From Plazaster borealis (taxonomy: Eukaryota > Echinodermata > Asteroidea > Forcipulatida > Labidiasteridae): DNA of 64,000 bases. Positions 54,635 to 64,000 of the stretch are shown here, piece by piece. Where the stretch lies: assembly GCA_021014325.1 (NCBI GenBank), contig CM037464.1:4433127-4497126 (forward strand), given 5' to 3'. Made by a program: the position numbers and the translations under genes. The notes below the pieces were generated by a model, which saw only the letters and a list, made by a program, of their open reading frames with translations, had not been told where the DNA came from and ran no database searches. Positions within the stretch are counted from its first letter, which is position 1. The number at the start of each line of letters is the position of its first letter.

Positions 54635-54840
54635 AACCAAACAAACAAACAAACAAACAAACAAACAACCCAACAAACAAACAAATAAAACACCCCGAGA
54701 CACCCCAAACAAACAAACAAACGACCCAACACCCCAACAAACACACAAACAAACAAACACCCCAACAAACCCCAACAAACGCCCCAACCGCCCCACCAAA
54801 CAAACACCCCAATAAACAAACAAACAAAAAAACAACACAT
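54635..54840. repeat. (AAAC)n and ACCCCAACAAAC low-complexity tract in intron 1 of FREP-G
   Basis: Tandem AAAC and related units over about 200 bp. Overlapping Cys/Val/Phe-rich ORFs are compositional. Confidence 0.9.
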
Positions 54841-55989
54841 TTTTGGCTGATTTCTTAAAACTTAAATTCGTGTTAAAAAAGTACCCATACGTCCTTTCGA
54901 GGAGGAAAATATGATTATGGAAAATGGCGTCTTTTATAATTAAAAGAAAAAATACATTGCTCATGGTGTAGTGTTATGAAAACTAATCGTCAGTAACTTT
55001 GCAAACGAAACAACAAACCAAGTTTTTATTTACAGGTTGTGAATGTTGACCTAGTTGTAGCTGATCTTGGTGTATTGGGAAATGACAAGTAAATCGGACG
55101 CTGTGACGATGACTGTAAACAAATTAAACTCACCATGAAGGAATTCCACTAAGGCAGATACTGAGACTTGCAGCTCTTCCAACTGTCGTCTTAGACCCTG
55201 TACCTCAGAGGTAACCATTTCTTGATTACCACGGACTGTTACTTGCAACTCCTCCACTTGACGTACTGTATCTTTCAACTGATGTGTTGTGTTTCTTAGT
55301 TCCGAAGTTACTGCAACCTTCAACTCATCCACCTCACGTCCTGTGTCTTCTAGCTTTTCGGAGACCGTTTCTTGAATGCCAGAGACTGCAACCTGCAACT
55401 CATCAATCTTACGTGTTGTGTCTTCTTGCACAGAGGAAACCGTTTCTTGGTTGGTCGATGCTGCAGCTCGCAACTCTTCCATCTTACGTCTTGTGTCTCC
55501 TAGCTCTGAGGAAACCGTTTCTTGATTACTAGACACTGCTTGTTGTAGCTCTTCCACTTTACGTTTTGTGGCTTTCAAATACTGTGTTGCGTTTCTTAGT
55601 TCGGAGGTAACTATTTCTTCTATCTCAGTGGAAACAGTTTCTTGATAATCAGTCACTGTAACTTTTAGCTCTTCCATTTGATATGTTGTGGTTTTTAGGT
55701 CAGCGTAAACCAATTCCAGGTAGTTTGATACAATACTCTTCACTTCATCTATCTTACTAATTGTATCTTGCTCATAGGAAAACGTCTTCTGAGTGCCGGA
55801 GGATGCAACTTGTAGTTCAGTTTGAGACTTCACGATCATAACGATCAAGAGGAAACGGATAAACAGCCCCATTGCGCTCAAAAGTTAACTGTATACACGG
55901 CGCTCAAAAGTCAACTGTACACGACTTCGTGTCGTTGATCTTTGGCGTATAAATTGATACATGGGAATGAGGAAGGGCCTTTTTCTGAA

Positions 55990-56002
55990 CCCAATATACA
56001 CT
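55990..56002 (-). promoter_or_regulatory. Likely TATA region of FREP-G
   Basis: GTGTATATTGGG on the minus strand, in the same position relative to the leader as in its sisters. The start-proximal sequence AACTTTTGAGCGC is duplicated before the ATG, as in FREP-B. Confidence 0.45.
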
Positions 56003-57714
56003 TGTAGTAAATGGTGTATACGCTTGAAGGTTGCAGGTGTTTTTTCCTTCCGATATTGAGCTATGCTGACCTGGATTCTTAAGGGTAAATACCTAGAAAC
56101 GGAAACGAAGCTGAATTATGATTTGGGGAGAGCGTCATCATATGACGAGTAAAAATGCAGACATGAACTAAATGGTTCAGCAGACTACGTTTGGAAGTCT
56201 AGTAAACATAATAATTCCTACGACAGAAAATCGTAGCAAGAAGGATCATGACCAAAATATATTTGTAAACAAATTGTTTACATCGGTGTTAAATACACTT
56301 CTCATGTTTCTTCAAACCTTACCAAGCTACAGAAAACGGTATTGGACTTACTTTTGTTTGCTCTTATTATTTTTCCGATACATTCAGTTTATATGAACTT
56401 AAATATTACTGTTACTAGAAGGGTCGCCATATCATATCATTGCCGAACGCCTGTTCGTCAAAATGACCTACTGAAGACGATCGTAGGATACTGATCGTAG
56501 CGTCGAGTTATTATCTTTGACTCATGTTATTTTCACCAAGCTAATGTTTGCCACAGTGCACTGTTGAGACTGATGATAGGGTGGCCTTACGGGAAGAAGG
56601 CAGTCAAGTTTCCCTTCCCCCATGGTGTGATATTGGTGCACATTGAAAAAAAAGGGTTGTACATTAAAACGTCTGCAGTGCAGTATATACAGCAAGCTAG
56701 TTACCATGAATTTAATTTCATGTTTGAGGTCATGCGTTATTAGTGAGTGATGGTGATCTTTTATCATCACATTGGGTTCTGTACTTCAAGCTGTAAGGAA
56801 ACGGTGATGAACTTTAGCCTTCAAGTTGCATCCTATCTGGCTTAGAGGGATGCATCCGTAGAATGGTCGTATCAGGTTTAGGAAAATAATCATCTTCACA
56901 TATAGGCGCATCTATTACTTTTGCTTCAAGCTCGACCCAGTAAGCGCCAACAAATGATTATTTCGTATCATGCTAGCGGGGTGTTCACTGTCTTTTCGCG
57001 ACATTCGGGAATCTTTTCCTTCATTTCCTCATTTGATTGAACGACTTTGCATGGTGTAATGATCTCAGATAGCTGACTATGCAGGACGGTAATAACAAAT
57101 AAGGATAACATGAACAGGTTTGAAAAATAAAATTTCAGTACCCGGTATAGCTCCAAACTCACGAAAAAGGTAGATTATTTCTTGTATCAAAACTGCAGTA
57201 TTAGGAGTAATAAAAAAAAATCCCATATTGAAATCTGGTAAAATTTTAATGTTATAACCTAATATTTCAAACAGTTAATGGCCTGACGTTTCGACCCAGG
57301 CACAGTCTCTCTCAAAGGTTGACTGAAAACATAACACATAATACAAATATTTTTTAATGTTTCGGATTTCAAAAATTACATTCCAGTACTTTCTTGTTTT
57401 TCTTGTTATTCGATATAATCAGTTTTATACATTTCTCTTTAATCCAACGTTGGTTTTTATTTGAAGTTTCTCCTAGAATTATGGTAAATATGAGACGTAA
57501 GATTGTCAGTCTTTAGTATTTGTTTAAGGCTACTTATATTTCACAATCTTTTTTTTTTTTTTTTTGTAAGAGTAAGTTCAATTTGATCCTCTATATAACA
57601 ATAAAAGTACTGTCCAACCAACATGGGAATTCATTTCATCACTGAGGTTATCCTCAAGAATTGGTGCTGGTATGACTTTAATTGGTGAGCGGCAACATAG
57701 TGAGTGGTATGGTG
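56003..57714. other. Last FREP-type spacer, no gene seen
   Basis: It holds spacer blocks with CCATGGTGTGATATTGGTGC (about 56620) and TTAATGGCCTGACGTTTCGA (about 57275), but is shortened near 57150-57180. It leads to the exon 4 relic. Confidence 0.6.
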
Positions 57715-57805
57715 TTATTAGTATGGAGTGGGTCGTTTTTCATCCCTGAGGTTTTGGGGTAGATAATCATATCCATTCCAGTCCCGCCAAACGACTCCCC
57801 GAGTG
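57715..57805 (-). pseudogene. Relic of a FREP exon 4, end of the array
   Basis: The minus strand reads GGAGTCGTTTGGCGGGACTGGAA, then diverged codons to AAACGACCCACTCCATACTAA, recognisable as the last ~30 codons of exon 4 with small indels. Upstream of it (57806 onward) the sequence no longer resembles a FREP gene. Confidence 0.7.
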
Positions 57806-60316
57806 ATGTTTCACGATGTCAAGGTTTGAGGGTAAACAGGAAAATATTTCCCGGTGTTTTTCAAGTTCACATCCTGCAAGAAACAGTATATTTATTCACC
57901 TGCTGTTAATAGTGTCACCAATAGTGCAACCTCCCGCCCGTTTTTTTTTTTTTTATTAGGGAATGAACACAAAATGGAAGGGACGTTTAAAATCTGAAAG
58001 GAGGGTTTGTCAATGATGTTGTCCCACTCCTTCAACCAGCTCTTCCTTAGCCCCCCCCCCCCCTCCGCTCTCTCTCCCCTCTCTCTCTCTCTTTCTCTCG
58101 CTCTTCCTGTCCAAGGCAAGATTTGTTTTATTTATTTTTTTTAAATCAGTCTCTCGACAGATGTTTCTGTGAGCGACACTGGGTGGTACAAAAGGTGACC
58201 TCCATGACTTACAGAAATATATGCGTAAACATGGCGTGTGATCCCCTCTGTGATTGCCGTCGTTAATCAGATCCAAGAGCAAAGCAACGAGCTTTGTAAA
58301 AAATATAAACAATCTATAGGGAGCTCATGCTAAGATTGTGTGCAGTTTTAATGAAAAAGGTGCTCACTTGAGTAAAGACCTGCACAATATAACACAGATC
58401 GCAATATAATAAACGCTTATTATAACAGTTTATCTACAGTTTTACGGTAATCTGGTCCCTTCTGCAGGGGACTTGTGGTTACCACTTTGATTGGTTCGAC
58501 ACCAGAGACGTTTTTCAAGTCTACGAATCTATTGTTGATAAACAAACAGCACTGGTTGGCATGGACGGCTAACTGTTAGCAAAACATTCAATCGTGTTAA
58601 CAGATGTTGTGTCCAAATCTATCAATTCTGCAAACTGTCAATACAAAAAACACATTCCATAATTGGTTGCTTTGCTTCTAACAAATTTAACACCTCTTTT
58701 GAATATTTGTGTAACATTATGCCACGCTGCCCGAGACCGTAGCCGTTGTGTTCACTGTTGCTGAAAGTACTTCCGGAAGCTTCTTCAAGACAAGAGTGTT
58801 GCGTGTCATACCATCTGCATGGCTGACAGAGAGGGCGTGCACAGCAGACGCTAGCAATATTTTCCCCTGTTGTATCATAATGCTATGTGTGGGAAATTGC
58901 TCGCAACTATGACATCATTGCTCGCAACTATGACATCATCCCATAGGTATGCGACAAAGTATGCGACAAAGTATGCAACACAATTCACGACATCGCACAT
59001 TGTTTTCACACACGTCTGCGCACATTATTTGCGAATAACTTCACACAATCGCACATGTCTTCGCACACATTTTTGCGATTAATTTCAGAACATTGCCTAT
59101 CTGTGCACAGACGTATGCGATTGTGCGATGTCGTGAGTTTTATTGCATACTTTGTCGCATGCCTTTGGGATGATGTCATAGTTACGGACAATTTGTTTTT
59201 GACCTCGGGAGTAGGCCCAAAACGTGGCACCCTGTTAGCGTTACTAAACAATTTGTGAACCCAGATCATTACAATATTTGCGATTAATATGCGTATACAT
59301 GTGCGAATAATATTTGTGACGTCGGGAATTTTATTGCATACTTTGTCGCACACCTTTGAATACAAATTCGAATTAGTTTCACGAATTCGCACACGTATGC
59401 GCACATATTATTTGCGATTAGTTTCACGACATTGCATACGTATGCGCACATTATTTGCGACATGCGATGTCCCTGCAGGGCCACCATATTTCTCAGTTGT
59501 TTCTTATAACATGCGATATGTCCTCTGTCGGTGACTGCAGATTGTATTATGGGTTGCCTCCTGTCGTTCTGGTCTGAGGGTCGCAGCTAAAAGTGTCCAT
59601 CCTTTTTATCTGTTTAAAGAACTGTTATAAAGATACTTGTATCTTGCATGGAGGGTTTGGAGTGACATTCAGGAATACGCAGCTCTCATTATACTGCCCA
59701 CGTCGGGTTTTAAATTAAGCAGCATCACCTTGAACAAATTAACACCCAGAAAGAAACTCCAAATTGACAGGCTGGTATGCCTATTAACACGTTCCCGATC
59801 TGATAATAGAATGCCATGAGATCAATAAATTGAATTACTGCGAAGAGCGGAGTCCCCTCGAGGTGACTTTGTCAAAGTCTAATTGACCGGAAGTTATCAA
59901 GAGTGTAAAATTCTCCGATGGTTGAGGGTTTCTTGCATAAAAGTGAAACGAGCACTGCAAAATAAGAACAAAAAAACGTGCTGTATCGATTTTGTTTAAA
60001 AAAAAAAAAAAAAAAAAAAAAAATCATTTTGCGAGTTGACCGTAAATTCGAACTAACGAGTGACTGAATACAATGAGTGGCGCATTCGTCTCATAGCAAC
60101 AAACAGTTCTTTAGTTCGACAATATATATAAGAATATATAAAAAAACCTTGTATGATATCAGTTACCTTCTTGGCAAACCAACTTTGCACGTCATCTCGG
60201 CAGTCAACTAGTTCTTGTCCGCCATACGGTTTGCTTAAACTCACTAAGTAAAGTAAAACCAGTTGAAATAAGCTGATACACGGGTTTGTTTTGTTTTGGG
60301 TTGTTTTTGTTTTTCA
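57806..60316. other. Unique flank between FREP array and C-type lectin gene
   Basis: Poly-A/T and (CT)n tracts (57940-58110), a foldback region with TATGCGACAAAGTATGC (58920-59480) and a poly-A tract at 60000-60023. AT-rich TATA-like sequence near 60121-60145 could belong to the lectin gene promoter. No other gene seen. Confidence 0.5.
58910..59480. repeat. Nested foldbacks built on GCATACTTTGTCGCA
   Basis: CATCATCCCATAGGTATGCG and GACAAAGTATGC at 58935-58980 are mirrored by GCATACTTTGTCGCATGCCT and GGATGATGTCATAGTT at about 59143-59183. A second set of CGCACACGTATGCGCACATT motifs follows to 59470. Probably a non-autonomous element with internal tandem repeats. Confidence 0.65.
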
Positions 60317-60862
60317 ATGGAGATGCCGACGTTGGTTTCTCACCTGAGTATTTTCTTAATTGGTTTCGTTGTTTTCGTTGAGGCCTTTGGAACTACGTGT
60401 GCTCCCGGCTGGTTGACTTGGCAGGATTCCTGCTACATCTTACTGCCTGAGAGGATGAATTGGTTTGACGGTAATAAGAGTTGTGCTGAGCTCGGGGCCA
60501 ACATGATGGTTCCTAACACAAAGGACGAACATGACTCCATTTGGAGTGAAATGAAAGCACGGATGGAAGAAGACGGAAACGTCCGCTCGGAGAACGCCTT
60601 TGATCTGTGGATTGGCTGTCAAGATGTTAAAAATGACGAGTCATTGGTATGCATGGGGGTTGAAGGAGAACCTGCCTTTAAGAACTGGAAACAACTTGAA
60701 CCAAGTGACCCATCTGAACAATGTGTGAGAATGGCTTCTAAATGGGGAGGTGAATGGGGAGACAGTCTGTGCAGCGACATCAAGTTTACTGCCTGTGAGA
60801 TGCCCGTGTCTGGTCGCATGCACTGCGTGGTCGCTGATGCTGACGGTCGCTTCGGTCCATAA
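60317..60862 (+). CDS. Secreted single-domain C-type lectin, single exon (181 residues)
   Basis: The ATG at 60317 is used; the extra upstream codons are not preceded by ATG. Residues 1-24 are a signal peptide (VSHLSIFLIGFVVFVEAFG). From C28 there is a C-type lectin domain: CAPGWLTWQDSC, NWFDGNKSCAELGANMMVP, LWIGCQD, the Ca-site region LEPSDPSEQC and the final WGDSLCSDIKFTACE, with the expected disulfide cysteines. The usual EPN or QPD triplet is EPS here, and the usual WND is WGD, so classic calcium-dependent sugar binding may be changed. AATAAA lies at 60912-60917, 50 bp after the stop. No intron interrupts the domain, which could mean a retrocopy or a naturally intronless lectin. Secreted immune or adhesion role by family. 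Confidence 0.85.
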   Translation: MEMPTLVSHLSIFLIGFVVFVEAFGTTCAPGWLTWQDSCYILLPERMNWFDGNKSCAELGANMMVPNTKDEHDSIWSEMKARMEEDGNVRSENAFDLWIGCQDVKNDESLVCMGVEGEPAFKNWKQLEPSDPSEQCVRMASKWGGEWGDSLCSDIKFTACEMPVSGRMHCVVADADGRFGP

Positions 60863-60911
60863 TGGAAACAATTCTATTATTTGACAGAACATTGATGTCC
60901 CCTTCTTATTC

Positions 60912-60917
60912 AATAAA
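60912..60917 (+). terminator. Polyadenylation signal of the C-type lectin gene
   Basis: AATAAA about 50 bp after the stop codon at 60862. Confidence 0.7.
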
Positions 60918-61257
60918 ACTGGGCAAGTCTAATGCTTTCATCCATACAGGACCACACACGAATCTACAAGTCTTTCTCATACATTGAACTTTTGGATTTT
61001 TAGTCGGTGTCCCTACGAATCATAAATGCAACATTTTGGTTACCGATGAACACTTCATGTAAACGCCATTGGGTGACTTGGGATCATGCAGTTAACTGTT
61101 GCGATTGTCTCCACCGGTTCATCGGGAAGCACCTTAAAGATGACGTCATCGGTTTTAATTTTCCTGGTCAGAGTATTTCGTGTACACTGACAAATTTGAA
61201 AAGACGGACAAGTTTATATTTTAAAATTCAAACATTTTGATATTCTGTAAGCCCGTT

Positions 61258-61627
61258 TTTAAAGGCACTGTACACGTTTGGTAATTACTCAAAATATATA
61301 TAAGCATTAAACTTACTAACGAGCAACGAAGAGCTGTTGATAGTATAAAAACATTGTGAGAAACGACTCCCTCTGAAGTAACGTAGTTTTTGAGAAAGAA
61401 GTAATTTCTCACTTAAATAATAAAACATTCTTGCAAGAAGTTTTTATTCCTATCTGAAAGCACACAAATTTGTACAACAAGGGTGTTTTTTCTTTAATCA
61501 TTTTCTTGCAACTTCGATGACCAATTGACCCAAAATTTTCACAGGCTTGTTATTTTATGCATATGTTGGGATACACCAAGTGAGAACACTGGTCTTTGAC
61601 AATTTCCAAACGTGTTCAGTGCCTTTA
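61258..61627. mobile_element. MITE family 1 copy, inverted relative to the others
   Basis: TTTAAAGGCACTGTACACGT at the left, and TTTCCAAACGTGTTCAGTGC at the right. The body is the reverse complement of the copies in the FREP array. Confidence 0.85.
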
Positions 61628-61793
61628 ATGTTTATTTTTCCACACAAAAAGTGGTAGTGATGTGTCTCGTGATAGTGTTGAATGCATTCAAAGTTAATAA
61701 GACGATATACTTTGCTGAAATAGCAGTTTAAACGGATCTCAGAATTCAATGTTGCAGCGCTTTATTGCCAACGTATGGCTTAGTGGTAATTGA

Positions 61794-61946
61794 TATAGAC
61801 CTTGCAATTCTCGCACGTATTCAAACATGTTTGGGACCATATTGGATCCACGTACGCACATTGCTATAACGCATGAAGGAAACAAACTCGCGCACATTAA
61901 CGGGTGTCAATGTTCGAATACGCGCGAGACTTACACACTTTATTGC
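61794..61946. mobile_element. Short diverged relative of MITE family 2
   Basis: TAGACCTTGCAATTCTCGCA ... CGAATACGCGCGAGACTTAC keeps the end motifs and the GGGACCATATTGG internal block of family 2, but is only about 150 bp. Confidence 0.55.
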
Positions 61947-62752
61947 AGTGAGTGGTGTTAAATACTTCAATTATTGTTTATTAATAGATTAATGTTAAGT
62001 CTCCGAGCAGCCGAGGGGCATGGGCGGAAGGACCAGCTCCATACTTTTTTAAATAAATACAAAATGTGTGGATCAATTCCGCAGAATTGTTTTTTGAACA
62101 ACCTTTAAACACCCCTCTTTCATATACTGTAGTGATTTTTGGGTGAGTGAACTCAGAGGTTGACAAAGAGTGTGGGAAAAAGTGTGGGTCACACATTATA
62201 ACGTGCACACACAAATCTTATTGTGTGCACAAAAACTTAATCCTTTCGAAATGTACTATGTTTTGAAATTATTAGTAGTGAACCAATGTGTAAATTTCCA
62301 GAATGCTTCAATCTTTAGTGTGTGGGTCAAGGGAACATATTCATCTGTTCAGATCATTAGAAAAAGAATTGTGCCCCCAAACACAGTAATACAATCTGCC
62401 TTCCGAGCGCGACCAGTGCGACCAGCATGTATTTTTTTTTCTCGTGGCTGCTCGGAAGGTTAATGAGCAATACCTCACGACGGGCCGATAATACCTGATT
62501 TGTTTTGAATTATTAGTTAGTGTTTAGTAAGTGTTCTTTGATTTAAAGCTGATAGTAGCTGGTTTTTAAGAAGTGCTGCTTTTTATGACTTGCTTGAAAG
62601 TGAAACAAGTGTTTTAATCGTGAAGCCTGAATGCGTGTTTTGACGCGTTAAAACTACTAACCATTGGTGTTTTATCAAAGTGTTAATTGCTGTAATGTTT
62701 CGCAGTTTGATTGATAATTTGGTGTAAAGTTCATAACGCACGCAGATATGTA

Positions 62753-62998
62753 CACTGCAAAAACAGGGTGGTAAAATTGACACCATTGGTGTTGTCACAT
62801 ATAAATACCGAAGAGAGAATCTAAATTAACATCATGTAGTGTTAAAATAACACCAATGTAATTGTTTTGGCAGAAATTGGTGTTATTGTAATACCATATG
62901 GAGTAAATGTTGATTCTATTTTGGTATCTTTATGTGACAACACCCGTGGTGTGTCACTTTTAACACCCCAGTTTTTGCAAAGAAGGCTCGCGTTACTC
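62753..62998. mobile_element. Foldback MITE with ACTGCAAAAACAGGGTG ends
   Basis: ACTGCAAAAACAGGGTGG, TTGACACCATTGGTGTTGTC and TCACATATAAATACC are mirrored by GGTATCTTTATGTGACAACA, CCGTGGTGTGTCA and ACACCCCAGTTTTTGCA. Confidence 0.8.
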
Positions 62999-64000
62999 GG
63001 TGTTAAAGAATAGTAATATATATATCACCGTATTGAAAACAATACAATACTAATTATCTTGCACATTATGTTCATAATAAATATGAAATATATAAAAAGA
63101 TGAACACATTTTTAGCAAAGGAATGGAACCACAAAAAATCATATATCGTATCTATTCAAATAAACTCTGGTCCACTTGAGGGAAAACAAATCAAGCAGCA
63201 CAACATTTCAGACTAAATAACTTAAGAACAGCGAACAAGTGTATGACATTCAGTCTCGAGTGTAGGTTTGATGTTGACTGTTTTACATACAGTGCCTAAA
63301 TTTGTAAAGGGTGAAGATTTAAAATGTCAGCGTACATTTTCAAAAACAAAATAAAATGCCAGAAAAAGTAAAAGTCGTGCATTTGTTCCATTGTGCCATT
63401 GTTACAGCAATACTTGTTTACTTATTTAAGTATCTGTTTTTTGTTTAGTTGTTATTTTTATTATTAATTGTTTTGTATATTTTGAGCATTCTGATTTACG
63501 TTTGGTAGTTTTCAATATTCATGACGTACAGCCATACAACCTCAAGGCCAAAAACCTTGGGATGTTACGTGAAATTTAGTGGGAAAACAAACTAAAAAAA
63601 TAATTGGTTTATGTCATGTTGGGGACTTCGTGCACATTCAAGCTTACTCTGACTGGCAGTTTAAATAAGCATCGATGGTTTGCGAGATCTTCAAATTCAG
63701 ATGGAAATGATTCTCCTAAGAATTGGTACCCGGTATGAACTTTATAATCAACGAGCTTTCAGATAGAGAATAATTTTGCTGTTGATTACCACTTCTCTAC
63801 TTTGTCTTCACACTGAAAAACGAGAGTACATTTGGATTCTAGCTGCACTCCTTCATCTCATTACTCTCAATGTAGTTTTAATCATGGAGCTGCAGTGATG
63901 TAAATCGTACTCTTAATTTGGGCCTGAAAAGGGGGAAAGACCGATGTAGAACAAGCAGGTATCACGTAGCTCGAACAGAAGAAGTAAGAACGCATACCCA
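62999..64000. other. AT-rich sequence, nothing recognised
   Basis: No ORF with protein-like character, no clear repeat and no splice-bounded exon that I could support. Confidence 0.5.

Larger units (their letters stand above)
52304..55872 (-). pseudogene. FREP-G: fibrinogen-related protein with 7-nt deletion in exon 3
   Basis: Exons: 55134-55872, 54099-54235, 53349-53603 and 52304-52557. Exon 1 ([17 protein letters not shown] plus about eight diverged coiled-coil units such as ELKVTVTDYQETVSTEIEEI), exon 2 and exon 4 ([40 protein letters not shown]) are intact. Exon 3 is 255 nt against 262 in sisters: 7 nt are missing where others read GGCAAAGTCCAAATAG, near 53565. This shifts the frame just after SVDFYL and reaches TAG at 53532-53534. 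All splice sites remain, so the lesion looks young. Confidence 0.85.

Noticed and set aside
61989..62466. Element bounded by CCGAGCAGCC inverted motifs
   Set aside because: Only about 12 bp match at each end and there is no duplication; too weak to call.

Overview
The window is animal genomic DNA. It is AT-rich and intron-containing, with spliced genes using GT/AG junctions, dense MITEs and a tRNA-derived SINE. The gene content (secreted fibrinogen-related lectins and a C-type lectin) and a MITE family I associate with sea stars suggest a marine deuterostome, most likely an echinoderm and perhaps an asteroid. That assignment is an inference.

Layout. From 1 to about 57.8 kb the host sequence is a tandem array of fibrinogen-related protein genes (here FREP-A to FREP-G), all on the minus strand. 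Each has four coding exons: exon 1 (signal peptide plus a coiled coil of 25-residue repeats), then three exons that together make one fibrinogen C-terminal domain. Exon phases are the same in every copy, so copies can be compared base by base. FREP-B and FREP-C read through completely. FREP-E is open in exons 1-3, but its own exon 4 has lost its acceptor and first third; an orphan intact exon 4 lies 2.2 kb further downstream in the right phase. FREP-A, FREP-F and FREP-G each carry different frame-breaking lesions. A last relic of exon 4 at 57.7 kb marks the end of the array. The spacers between genes are themselves paralogous, so the duplication unit is gene plus spacer.

The most unusual object is a 13.4-kb insertion at 31336-44741 in the spacer between FREP-E and FREP-F. 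It is visibly GC-richer than the host, is flanked by a 5-bp duplication (AGTTT), and the paralogous spacer at 50651 supplies the empty site. It has very long terminal inverted repeats (about 5.0 kb left, 2.95 kb right). These are built mostly from 17-bp and 12-bp units, and the left arm carries a 691-692-bp higher-order period. Between the arms are a large gene (split by one stop and one frameshift), a small Cys-rich gene convergent with it, and two paralogous small genes pointing away from each other across a palindrome-rich region. I do not recognise the family. The large protein has a weak, order-only resemblance to rolling-circle-type initiators, so a transposon or integrated replicon that binds its own iterons is the working idea. 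The apparent giant ORFs in the arms are artefacts of stop-free repeat units.

A second complete insertion, 3.74 kb at 23988-27730, sits in intron 2 of FREP-E with imperfect inverted ends and a TTC duplication, and holds the remains of a Cys/His protein gene. Smaller elements include four MITE families, one MITE nested inside another, a foldback element rich in TTGCATATGCAA and several hairpins. Right of the array lie a foldback-rich spacer, a single-exon secreted C-type lectin gene at 60317-60862 on the plus strand, and about 3 kb of MITE-bearing DNA with no gene that I can see.
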